In this document: positions 9,920-18,626 of the stretch, piece by piece
How the letters are laid out: every line of letters begins with the position of its first letter
Numbering within the stretch: the first letter of the stretch is position 1
Source of the DNA: Acidimicrobiales bacterium
GTDB lineage: Bacteria; Actinomycetota; Acidimicrobiia; Acidimicrobiales; RAAP-2
Assembly: GCA_030039755.1 (NCBI GenBank)
Contig: JASHUY010000233.1
Span: forward strand, 1-64,000
Direction of reading: 5' to 3'
Length of the DNA: 64,000 nucleotides
Translations under genes and position numbers: made by a program
The notes under the pieces: generated by a model
The model's input: only the letters and a program-made list of their open reading frames with translations
Database searches by the model: none
Told to the model about the DNA's origin: nothing

Positions 9920-10474
9920 TCAGCTGTGCCGCCCGGGCTCGCCGCCCGCGCCGGGGCCGCGCAGGATCTCGAGGACCTGGGGAGCGGCCAACTCCGCGTG
10001 GGCGCGCAGCCCGTCGGCGTCGAGGCTGCTCACCGGGTGCGGGACGATCGCGTAGCGGTACCCCGGGGCCCCGTGCAGGGCTGCCATGGCGTTCGCGCTC
10101 GCTTGGAGCGCATCGGTGCAGATCGCCGCGGACGGCACGCCGCGACGCTCGAGAAAGATGACGTCGGCCACACTGGCCGCGCTACAGCTCCCTCAATCGC
10201 CTATCGCCTCGATGACGAGGTCGCACTCCGCGGCGATCTGGTCGAGCACCTCGTCGGACGCCGGCAGCGTCCCGGGAACGCTGTACCGGTTGACGATCGC
10301 GGGCTCGAGCTCGTCCCGCAGGAAGGCCTCCACCTCCTCGAGCAGCGCGGCGGCGTTGGCCTTGGTGTTCTCCATGAGGCCGAGACGCAACCCGCGCAGT
10401 TCGGCCGGACGGGCTGCCAGGGTCACGGCGAGGCCGGTCGGCTGCTGAGTGGGATCGACGAGCACGAACTTCAT
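9920..10474 (-). CDS. UGSC-motif selenoprotein candidate; in-frame TGA at 10193-10195 proposed to encode selenocysteine (184 aa if read through)
   Basis: ORFs 10193..10474 and 9920..10171 share a frame and are separated by one TGA: MKFVLVDPTQQPTGLAV...CDLVIEAIGD-[TGA]-GSCSAASVADVIFLERRGVPSAAICTDALQASANAMAALHGAPGYRYAIVPHPVSSL. It aligns with the Cys paralog at 19789..20343, which has TGT at this position. Confidence 0.85.
10161..10182 (-). promoter_or_regulatory. Candidate bacterial SECIS hairpin downstream of the UGA
   Basis: Minus strand GCGCGGCC-AGUGU-GGCCG(a)CGU: 8 pairs including one G-U, one bulged A, 5-nt loop with G at its second position, loop starting after 18 nt from the UGA. Confidence 0.5.
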
Positions 10475-10524
10475 TACGCCATCCTCCTTCTCCCGTCGGA
10501 CCGCGCCCGACACGTGGGACTCTA

Positions 10525-10609
10525 TTCGACGCCGCGTGCCGCAGGCCCGGACCCCGTTCGACGCCGCGTTCCGGGGTGAGACCGTTCCCGTTCGACGCCG
10601 CGTGCCGGG
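10525..10609. repeat. Imperfect direct repeats (core TTCGACGCCGCGT, three copies) between the ABC ATPase stop and the selenoprotein start
   Basis: Copies start at 10525, 10557 and 10591. The latter two share CCGTTCGACGCCGCGTNCCGGGGTNAGACCGTT. Confidence 0.8.
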
Positions 10610-10610
10610 G

Positions 10611-11870
10611 TCAGACCGTTGCGCCGATCGGTTCGTCGCAGGGGTGCCAGCAGGCGAAGCGGTGACCGTCGCCCCCGGGGGCGACCAGCTCCGGGGTGCT
10701 CGTCCGGCAGCGCTCGTCCGCCCGGTCGCAGCGCGGCGCGAAGGCACACCCGGCCGGTAGACGGCTGAGGTCCGGCGGGCGACCCTCCACCACGGGTAGC
10801 AGCAGGTGCGACGGGCGGTCGAGGCGGGGGATCGCCTGCAGCAACGCCCGGGTGTAGGGCATCTTCACGTTGGCGAAGAGCTCCCGCGTCAACGCCTGCT
10901 CGACCGCCCGCCCGCCGTACATCACGATCACCTCGTCGACGTAGGAGGCCGCCAGCCCGAGATCGTGGCTGACGAGCACGAGCGCCATGTTGCTCTGCTC
11001 CTGCAGCTCGATCAGCAGCTCCATGATCTGGGCCTGGGTGGTGACGTCGAGCGACGTGGTCGCTTCGTCTGCGATCAGCAGCTTCGGGTCGCACGCCAAG
11101 GCGATGGCGATCATGACCCGCTGGCGCATGCCCCCGGACAGCTGGTGGGGGTAGTCGAGGTAGCGGCGGGCCGCAGCCGGGACGCGCACGCGCTCGAGCA
11201 GGTCCACCGCCCGGTCCCGGGCCTCGTCGCGGCTGACCGGCAGGTGGGCGCGCACGGCCTCCGCGACCTGCCGCCCGATCCGCATGGTCGGGTTGAGCGA
11301 ACGGGAGGGGTCCTGGAACACCATGGACACCCCCGTCCCCCGGTAGCGGCAGAGCTCCTTCTCCGAGAGCCCGACCAGCTCGTCGCCCCCGAGGCGGACA
11401 GACCCCGTGACCCGGGCGGTCGGCGGGAGGAGGCCCATCACCGCCCGGCAGCTCACCGTCTTGCCCGAGCCGGACTCGCCGATGATCGCGAGGCTCTTGC
11501 CCGCTGCCAGCTCGTAGCTGATCCCGTTGACGGCGTAGACCTGCCGCCTCCGCTGGACGAAGCGCACGCGGAGGTCGCGTACGACGAGCAACGACTCGCG
11601 ACCGACCTGCCCGTCTCCCGTCCCCGTCGCGCTAGCCGCCACGCCGACGTCCTGGTTCGTGTGCAGCGCCAACCGTTCCTCCAGGGCGCCGGGTGCGGGT
11701 ACCGTGGGATTTCGCGGGCTCACCGTAGCCACCGCCTCCTGGGAGCACAAGAACTCCCCGGAGCCCGCCGGGTGCGTGGTGCCGTCGGGTCCCGGCGACG
11801 ACGGGGGGCCTCCGTGGACGCGACGTGGACGCGACGTGGGGCTACGTGACCCGGGCGGGCCGATGTGCAC
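10611..11870 (-). CDS. Oligopeptide/dipeptide ABC transporter ATP-binding protein (DppD/OppD-like); start uncertain
   Basis: Walker A GESGSGKT, signature LSGGMRQRVMIAIALACDPKLLIADEATTSLD, C-terminal CAFAPRCDRADERC. N-terminal ~80 residues of the ORF look non-coding; a GTG near 11723 is plausible. Confidence 0.85.
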   Translation of the reverse strand: MHIGPPGSRSPTSRPRRVHGGPPSSPGPDGTTHPAGSGEFLCSQEAVATVSPRNPTVPAPGALEERLALHTNQDVGVAASATGTGDGQVGRESLLVVRDLRVRFVQRRRQVYAVNGISYELAAGKSLAIIGESGSGKTVSCRAVMGLLPPTARVTGSVRLGGDELVGLSEKELCRYRGTGVSMVFQDPSRSLNPTMRIGRQVAEAVRAHLPVSRDEARDRAVDLLERVRVPAAARRYLDYPHQLSGGMRQRVMIAIALACDPKLLIADEATTSLDVTTQAQIMELLIELQEQSNMALVLVSHDLGLAASYVDEVIVMYGGRAVEQALTRELFANVKMPYTRALLQAIPRLDRPSHLLLPVVEGRPPDLSRLPAGCAFAPRCDRADERCRTSTPELVAPGGDGHRFACWHPCDEPIGATV

Positions 11871-11876
11871 CCAATG

Positions 11877-11906
11877 TTGACATTCCTGTAAACAAAGCGA
11901 TACGTT
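11877..11906 (+). promoter_or_regulatory. Candidate promoter in the divergent intergenic region upstream of alcohol dehydrogenase 1
   Basis: TTGACA (11877-11882), 18-nt spacer, TACGTT, in a locally AT-rich stretch. Confidence 0.35.
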
Positions 11907-12132
11907 TCAGCTGTCGTTTGCAGATGTCCAACGTGCGGGGCTTGGGGGGCTATGACGCCGATCGGATCACACCGTCCCCCGCGAGGGCGCGGAGCGGACG
12001 CAGCCGGGCCTGTCTGCGACTCGAGGCACGTGAGCCGAGCGGTGGCCGTGCGGTGACCGAAGGACACGAGCTGCTCGCAGGCGGTGGACCGGTGGACCGA
12101 CGCACCTCGGCCCCCCTTCGTCGAGACCGGAG

Positions 12133-13269
12133 GTGGCCGCGATGACGGAAACCGTCAGCAGGACCCGAGCAGCCGTGCTTCACGAGTTCGGCAAGCCGTG
12201 GGACATCGTCGAGCTCGACCTCGACCCTCCCAAGGAGACCGAGGTCCTCGTCAAGTTCAAGGCGGCGGGGCTGTGCCACTCCGACGAGCACATCCGCTCA
12301 GGCGACAGCCGCGCCCGCCTCCCGATCGTCGGCGGCCACGAGGGCTCCGGCGTGGTCGTGGCTGCGGGCTCCAAGGTCACCCGGGTGGCCGAAGGCGACC
12401 ACATCGTCTGCTCGTTCATCCCGGTCTGCGGCGCATGCCGCTACTGCCAGACCGGCCGCTCCAGCCTTTGCAACCGAGGTTTGTACGCCGCGGTCGGCTG
12501 CCTCCCCGACCAGACCTTCCGCTTCCACGAGAACGGCGAGGACGTGGGCGGCATGTGCGTGCTCGGCACCTTCTCGGAGTACGCCGTCCTCTCCGAGTGG
12601 TCGGTGACCAAGATCCACGACTGGCTCCCCTTCGACGTGGCGGCGCTGGTGGGTTGCGGCGTCACCACCGGGTGGGGCTCGGCCGTCTACGCCTCGCAGG
12701 TGCGCGCCGGGGACGTCGTCGTCGTCTTCGGCATCGGCGGGGTCGGGATCAACGCCGTGCAGGGCGCCCGGTTCGCCGGGGCCAAGCATCTCGTGGCCGT
12801 CGACCCGGTCCCCTTCAAACTGGAGATGGCCGAGAAGGTCGGCGCCACCCGTACGTTCACCGACCCCGACGAAGCGCAGAAGTTCATCACCGAGGTCACC
12901 TGGGGCGAAGGAGCGGATCACGCCATCTTGACCGTCGGCGTGATGACGGCCGACGTCGTCGACCGGGGGATCAAGATCGTCGGCAAGGGCGGCACGATCA
13001 CCATCACGGGCATCCCGAAGCAGGGCGAGATGACCATCGTCCAGAACAGCGCCGCCATCACCGGCTGGCAGAAGCGCATCCAGGGGACCATCTTCGGGTC
13101 GTCGAACCCCCTCCACGACATCCCCCGCCTGCTCTCGCTCTGGGAGAACGGCGACCTGATGCTGGACGAGCTGATCACGAGGCGCTACACGCTCGACGAG
13201 GTCAACGAGGGGTACCAGGACATGCTGGACGGCAAGAACATCCGCGGCGTCGTGATCTACGACGGGTGA
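12133..13269 (+). CDS. NDMA-dependent (mycofactocin-associated type) Zn alcohol dehydrogenase, copy 1
   Basis: GLCHSDEHIRSG, GGHEGSGVV, CGACRYCQTGRSSLCNRG, VVVFGIGGVGINAVQGA, EGYQDMLDGKNIRGVVIYD. Confidence 0.85.
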   Translation: MAAMTETVSRTRAAVLHEFGKPWDIVELDLDPPKETEVLVKFKAAGLCHSDEHIRSGDSRARLPIVGGHEGSGVVVAAGSKVTRVAEGDHIVCSFIPVCGACRYCQTGRSSLCNRGLYAAVGCLPDQTFRFHENGEDVGGMCVLGTFSEYAVLSEWSVTKIHDWLPFDVAALVGCGVTTGWGSAVYASQVRAGDVVVVFGIGGVGINAVQGARFAGAKHLVAVDPVPFKLEMAEKVGATRTFTDPDEAQKFITEVTWGEGADHAILTVGVMTADVVDRGIKIVGKGGTITITGIPKQGEMTIVQNSAAITGWQKRIQGTIFGSSNPLHDIPRLLSLWENGDLMLDELITRRYTLDEVNEGYQDMLDGKNIRGVVIYDG

Positions 13270-13400
13270 GCCCGAGCCCGCGGCGTCGCCCGGCACGTGC
13301 AGTCGTGGGTGGGCGACCCTGCCGGCTCCCTGCCGAACCCCGCCAGGGGAGCTCGAAGGAGCTCGAAGCAGTCAGCAGCAGTCAGAAGAAGGCAGACAAA

Positions 13401-13446
13401 AAGGGGGTAGTTCAGTGAGACACAAGGGGGTAGTCCAGTGAAAGAG
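13401..13446 (+). repeat. Tandem 23-nt duplication of the RBS/start region upstream of the substrate-binding protein gene
   Basis: AAGGGGGTAGTTCAGTGAGACAC / AAGGGGGTAGTCCAGTGAAAGAG. Confidence 0.85.
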
Positions 13447-15141
13447 CACTCTGCAAGAGTTCGCGCAGAGCGGGGGCACAGGCGGGTGTTCATCGGGGCC
13501 GGCATGGCGTCGCTCGTCGTGGCGATGGTGCTCATGCTGATCGGCACCGGTTCGATGGCCTCGGCGGCGCGCTCGCACGATCTCGCGAACGTTGCGGCGG
13601 CGCACACGACCTCGTCGGCGCACACGACCTCCTCGGCACCGCCGTGCCCGTACTGCGGCGGCGTCACTCCGAAGGAGGGAGGCTCGATGACGGTGCTCGA
13701 GTGGACGGGTTACGAGGGCAGCTGGCCCGGACTCGACCCGGAGACCGACACCGACGGCGGTGCGGACATCAGCTATCTGGACGCCATCTTCGGTGAGCTG
13801 TTCGAGCTCGGCCCGACAGGCGCGAACGTCGACGACCTCGCCACCGGTTACAAGTTCACGAACGGCACAAAGACGATCGACGTCTTCATCCGGAAGGGAG
13901 TGAAGTTCTCCGACGGCGAGTCGTTCACGCCCACAGCCGTTGCCGCCGACTGGAAGGCCGACCTCACGACCAGCTGTTCGTGCAAGCCGACCTTCGACCA
14001 GAAGACAACGCCGGTCATCAAGGTGATCCCGGGCGGGGTGTCGATCACGCTGCAGTACGTCGACGCCTCGTTCATCAGCGCGATGCAGGGGAGCATCTTC
14101 AACTGGATCGTGGCGCCGGGAGCGCTCGCCAAGGAGGGTGCGGCGAAGTACGCCATCACCCCGGTCGGCGCAGGCCCCTTCGAGGTCGTGAGCGACACGC
14201 CGAGCTCGGTCCTGGTGCTGAAGAAGAACCCGCACTACTGGCAGACCGGGCTTCCCTACCTCAACAACCTGACGTTCAAGTCGGTGGCCAACACAGAAGC
14301 GGCCTACGAGGCGATGCTGGCGGGGGCCGGGCAGGCGTACGAGGACATCTCCTCGCCGTCGCTGGCGAAATCGTTCGGGTCGCACTTCACCCTCACGAGC
14401 GAGCCCTCCACGTCGCCGTACGACATCCAGGTCAACACGTCGATCAAGCCGTTCACAAACATCACAGCGCGCAAGGCCATCTACTACGCCACGACAGCCA
14501 AGCTGCTCGACACAAAGCTGTTCGGCGGGAAGACCCCCGTGGGTGAGTCCTTCGAAGCCCCTGCCGGCAAGTTCTACGAGCAGAAGGTGCCCGGTTACAT
14601 CGGCTACACACTCAGCAAGGCCAAGGCGATCGTGAAGAAGCTCGGCGGACTCTCCTTCACACTCTTCACGATCGAGAACGTCCAAGCGCAGGAGATGGAC
14701 GAGGCGCTGCAGACGATGTACGAGGACGCGGGCATGCACGTGACGCTCAAGGAGTACACACTCACCGCGTTGGTGGCGGAGTTCGAGACCGGCAAGTGGC
14801 AGATCGCGCTGCAGACGGCGGGTGCCTACACACCGGCCACCGGCGTCGGCGTGGCCTTCCGCTTCACATCGCACTCGCCGTTCTCGGGCGTGCACTCCAC
14901 ACAGCTCGACACCCTGCTGGAGGAGGCCGCCGGGACGACCGACACATCCGTCCGGCAGAAGTACTACGACGATGCGGCCGCCCTCATCGCCAAGGAGGCC
15001 TGGGGGCCGTTCCTCTTCCCGATCAACGGCTACGACACGGTGATCCACAACGCCGGCGGCCCAGGTCTGTCGACCCCGCTCGCGGCGGTGGACGTGGTTC
15101 CGGCGATCCTGTGGGAGTACGCCTACAACAACAACTCCTAG
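13438..15141 (+). CDS. ABC transporter substrate-binding protein, family 5 (peptide/nickel type)
   Basis: GTG start; N-terminal hydrophobic signal segment; VLEWTGYEGSWPGLDP, KGVKFSDGESFTPTAVAADW, GAGPFEVVSDTPSSVLVLKKNPHYW typical of SBP_bac_5. Confidence 0.85.
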   Translation: MKEHSARVRAERGHRRVFIGAGMASLVVAMVLMLIGTGSMASAARSHDLANVAAAHTTSSAHTTSSAPPCPYCGGVTPKEGGSMTVLEWTGYEGSWPGLDPETDTDGGADISYLDAIFGELFELGPTGANVDDLATGYKFTNGTKTIDVFIRKGVKFSDGESFTPTAVAADWKADLTTSCSCKPTFDQKTTPVIKVIPGGVSITLQYVDASFISAMQGSIFNWIVAPGALAKEGAAKYAITPVGAGPFEVVSDTPSSVLVLKKNPHYWQTGLPYLNNLTFKSVANTEAAYEAMLAGAGQAYEDISSPSLAKSFGSHFTLTSEPSTSPYDIQVNTSIKPFTNITARKAIYYATTAKLLDTKLFGGKTPVGESFEAPAGKFYEQKVPGYIGYTLSKAKAIVKKLGGLSFTLFTIENVQAQEMDEALQTMYEDAGMHVTLKEYTLTALVAEFETGKWQIALQTAGAYTPATGVGVAFRFTSHSPFSGVHSTQLDTLLEEAAGTTDTSVRQKYYDDAAALIAKEAWGPFLFPINGYDTVIHNAGGPGLSTPLAAVDVVPAILWEYAYNNNS

Positions 15142-15380
15142 TCCGCGCTCGGGGAGCAGCGGTACGACACGGACGGACGAGAGCAAGAAACGGCTCGTGA
15201 CCGAAGGAGCAGTGCGAGGTCGAGTAGGAAGGCGCTTGTGACAGCGTGCTGCTCGAGAGGGTTGCTCGGGGGTGCCGGGACACCGGCGCCCCCGAGCGGT
15301 CCCGACCTCGCGCCGGTCGCCAACCGGGTGGTGACCGCCTGCGGGCACGGCGCCGGCGAGGAACGGCACGGCAGGTCGCG

Positions 15381-16463
15381 TTGAGCACGTCGGTGATCGC
15401 GCCGTCGAGGGGGGCGGGGGGGAACGACCCGTCCCGGGCGGCGGGCGGGGACAAGGGGGACGGGAGCGGCCTGCGGTGGTGGGCGGCGTTCTCCTCGTCG
15501 CCCACCCTCCGACTCGTCGTCCGCCGTATCCTCGTCGCCATCCCGGTGATGGTCGGGGTGACCTTCCTCACGGCCGTCCTCTTGAACCTGCTGCCGGGGG
15601 ACGCCGCCTCAGCCCTGCTCGGGGCGGACGCCACCCCCCAGGAGGTGCACCAGCTCTACCTCAAACTGCACCTGAACGAGCCGTTCTTCGTGCGGTACTG
15701 GCAATGGATCGTGGGGGTCTTCCACGGGCACCTGGGCGCCTCGTTGCAGAACGGCCAGCCGGTCGCCCAGATCATCGGTCAGCGGCTGCCGATCACCTTC
15801 GAGCTCATCGTCTTCGCCTCGATCGTGATGCTGCTGATCTCGATCCCCCTGGCGATGCTGTGCGCGCGCCGCCCGGGAGGGGTCGTCGACCGGATCACGA
15901 TGGTCCTGTCGATGGGCTTCCTTTCGGTCCCCCAGTTCGTGCTCGGGCTCATCTTCGTGCTCGTCTTCGCGGTGATCTTCCGCGTCTTTCCGGCTCTCGG
16001 CTACACGCCGATCACCCAGAGCGTGGGCGAGAACCTCCGGGACTTCACCCTCCCCGCCTTCAGCATCGCGCTGCCCTTGGCCGGGTTCTACGTCCGGCTG
16101 CTGCGGGCGGACCTCATCGAGCAGATGGAGTCGCAGGACTACGTGGTCACCGCCCGCGCCAAGGGCTTCGGCTCCTGGTACATCCTCACCCGCCACGCGT
16201 TCAGGAACTCGCTCATCGGCTTCGTGACCATCTTCGGGCTGAACGTGGCCACGCTGTTCGCGTACACCGTCATCGTCGAGGAGATCTTCGGCCTCCCCGG
16301 TCTCGGGTACGCGCTCATCAACGGTGTGGGCGACCGGGACGCTCCGCTCGTCCAGGGCATCGTCCTGGTTCTCGCCGGCATCGTCGTCATCGTGAACCTG
16401 CTCACCGACCTCACGTACGGCGTCATCGACCCGAGGGTCCGCTATGGCCGCTCTGCTGTCTGA
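15381..16463 (+). CDS. ABC transporter permease (DppB-like)
   Basis: RRILVAIPVMVGVTFLTAVLLNLLPGD...; EAA-loop YVVTARAKGFGSWYILTRHAFRNSLI. Probable TTG start. Confidence 0.85.
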   Translation: MSTSVIAPSRGAGGNDPSRAAGGDKGDGSGLRWWAAFSSSPTLRLVVRRILVAIPVMVGVTFLTAVLLNLLPGDAASALLGADATPQEVHQLYLKLHLNEPFFVRYWQWIVGVFHGHLGASLQNGQPVAQIIGQRLPITFELIVFASIVMLLISIPLAMLCARRPGGVVDRITMVLSMGFLSVPQFVLGLIFVLVFAVIFRVFPALGYTPITQSVGENLRDFTLPAFSIALPLAGFYVRLLRADLIEQMESQDYVVTARAKGFGSWYILTRHAFRNSLIGFVTIFGLNVATLFAYTVIVEEIFGLPGLGYALINGVGDRDAPLVQGIVLVLAGIVVIVNLLTDLTYGVIDPRVRYGRSAV

Positions 16464-17337
16464 GACCGAGACGCAGATCCTGCCGGAGGCGGTGCTCGAA
16501 GAGATCCCGGTGCGCCGCGGCCGGGGCTGGGTGCGCTCGCTCGACATCTACATCCCCGGCGTCTTCCTCCTCGCCCTCTTGTTCGTCTGCTTCATCTGGC
16601 CGTACCTCTACACGATCCCCCCGCCCGTAGGGGGCAGCATCCTCGACGCCGGCCTGCCGGTCGGCTCGCCGGGACACATCTTCGGGACGACAGCGGTGGG
16701 TAACGACGTCATGTCCCGACTCATCTACGGCGGCAGGACCTCCTTCGAGATCGTCTTCGCCGTCCAGGGCTTGGGCCTCGCCGTTGGGGGCCTGATCGGC
16801 GTGATGGCGGCCATGATGCGGGGGGTGGCGGAGACGGTGGCGATGCGCCTTCTCGACGTGATCATCGCCTTCCCCGCCTTCGTCCTCGTCGTCGTCATCG
16901 TCCTGGGTCTCGGCGCCAGCGAGATCAATCTCATCTGGGCGCTCGCCGTGATCAGCGTCCCGACCTTCGCCCGGGTCGCGCGGGCCGGCGCGGTGACCGT
17001 GAGGGAGCGGACCTACGTCGTGGCGGCGGAGCTGTCGGGCTCGAAGCGCTGGCAGATCGCCCTGCGCCATGTCGTCCCGAACATCATCACGTCCCTGCTC
17101 ACCTTCGCCGTCCTCGGCGCCGGCGTGGTGGTCATCCTCGAGGCGACCGTCAGCTACTTCGGCTACGGGATCCCGCCGCCGGGGCCCAGCTGGGGCAACA
17201 TGATCGCGACCGGCCAGACCACAATGTCCGCACGGCCGTCGCTGCTGCTCATCCCGTGCATCACGCTGCTCATCACGGTCATCGCGCTCAACACCCTGAG
17301 CGAGGGGATGCGCCGGCGCTGGGGGGCGGTCCGGTGA
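16444..17337 (+). CDS. ABC transporter permease (DppC-like)
   Basis: HIFGTTAVGNDVMSRLIYGGRTSFEIVF, YVVAAELSGSKRWQIALRHVVPNI, PPGPSWGNMIATG. Confidence 0.87.
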   Translation: MAALLSETETQILPEAVLEEIPVRRGRGWVRSLDIYIPGVFLLALLFVCFIWPYLYTIPPPVGGSILDAGLPVGSPGHIFGTTAVGNDVMSRLIYGGRTSFEIVFAVQGLGLAVGGLIGVMAAMMRGVAETVAMRLLDVIIAFPAFVLVVVIVLGLGASEINLIWALAVISVPTFARVARAGAVTVRERTYVVAAELSGSKRWQIALRHVVPNIITSLLTFAVLGAGVVVILEATVSYFGYGIPPPGPSWGNMIATGQTTMSARPSLLLIPCITLLITVIALNTLSEGMRRRWGAVR

Positions 17338-17398
17338 GGCCGAGCCGTGCGACCGGGGGCGAGACGGTCGTGGCCGCGCACCGCGGGAGCGCCGGCCC

Positions 17399-18517
17399 AT
17401 GACCGTCAACGGATCGGGCACGACCGCCGGCACGGGCACGCTCCCGGGCGACGTGCCGGCTGGTCGCACCCCGGGAGGGGGGAAGGTCCTCCTCGAGGTG
17501 CGCCACCTCGTGCAGGAGTTCCCCGTCCGCAATGCCGGAGGGGTGAAGGGCGGCATGCTCCAGGCAGTCTCGGACGTCTCGTTCTCCTTGCACGCCGGAG
17601 AATCGCTCGGGGTCGTGGGCGAGACCGGCTCGGGCAAGTCCACCCTCGCCCGCTCCATCGTCCAGGCGCCGCCGCCCAGGTCGGGCGAGGTGATCTTCGA
17701 CGGCGTGGACCTGGTCAAGCTCAAGCGCCGCCAGATGGAACGTCTGCGGCGCCACATGCAGATGGTCTTCCAGGACCCCTTCGGCTCGCTCGACCCGAAG
17801 TGGCGGGTCAGCGACATCGTCGCCGAGCCGCTCGTCGCCTACAGAGTGGGCGGTCGGCAGGAGCGCCGGGCGAGAGTCGACCTGCTCCTGGAGCTCGTCG
17901 GTCTCGATCCGGAGGTGCACGGCGTACGGCACCCGGGACAGCTGTCGGGAGGGCAGGCCCAGCGTGTCGCGATCGCGCGGGCGATCGCGCTCAGTCCGCA
18001 GCTGCTGATCTGCGACGAGCCCGTCTCCTCGCTCGACGTGCTGGTGCAGGCGCAGGTGTTGAACCTGTTCGAAAAGCTCCGGCAGGAGCTCGACCTCGCC
18101 TACCTGTTCATCGCCCACGACCTCGCCCTCGTCAAGCAGGTCAGCGACCGGGTGGCCGTGATGTACCTCGGCAAGTTCTGCGAGGTGGGGCCGTCCGAAA
18201 GCCTCTACGAGGAGCCGCTCCACCCGTACACGTTCGCCCTGCTGAAGTCGATCCCCGACCCGGACCCCGAGACCGGCAGGGTGCGGTCGAAGGACGTCAT
18301 CAGTGGCGAGCTCCCCTCGCCGCTCGACCCGCCCAGCGGTTGCCGCTTCCGCACGCGGTGTCCCCGGGCACAGGCCCGCTGCGCCGAGGAGGTGCCGGAG
18401 CTCCGCATGGTCGGCGAGGACCACCTCGTCGCCTGCCATTTCCCCTTGTCCGTGAAGAGCGGTGGGGACCTCACCGCCGTAGGCTCGGCCGTCGCACCCG
18501 ACACGGCGTCGTCGTGA
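17399..18517 (+). CDS. ABC transporter ATP-binding protein (OppF/DppF-like)
   Basis: GETGSGKSTLARSI, VFQDPFGSLDPKWRV, LSGGQAQRVAIARAIALSPQLLICDEPVSSLDV, CRFRTRCPRAQARC. Confidence 0.9.
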   Translation: MTVNGSGTTAGTGTLPGDVPAGRTPGGGKVLLEVRHLVQEFPVRNAGGVKGGMLQAVSDVSFSLHAGESLGVVGETGSGKSTLARSIVQAPPPRSGEVIFDGVDLVKLKRRQMERLRRHMQMVFQDPFGSLDPKWRVSDIVAEPLVAYRVGGRQERRARVDLLLELVGLDPEVHGVRHPGQLSGGQAQRVAIARAIALSPQLLICDEPVSSLDVLVQAQVLNLFEKLRQELDLAYLFIAHDLALVKQVSDRVAVMYLGKFCEVGPSESLYEEPLHPYTFALLKSIPDPDPETGRVRSKDVISGELPSPLDPPSGCRFRTRCPRAQARCAEEVPELRMVGEDHLVACHFPLSVKSGGDLTAVGSAVAPDTASS

Positions 18518-18626
18518 CGTCGGGCCCCGACCGTTCGAGCCGGTCCGTCGGCCCGGCGCGGCGCGCCAGCATGGGGAGAGCCGATCGCGGGATCACCTCC
18601 GGTGGCTCGACGAGACAAGGAGCCAA

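Noticed and set aside
10193-10195. TGA as a genuine stop or a pseudogene break in the UGSC gene
   Set aside because: The frame and homology continue directly after it, the Cys paralog has TGT at the same codon, a SECIS-like hairpin follows, and the downstream partner remains translationally coupled. It still needs the genome-wide Sec machinery check.
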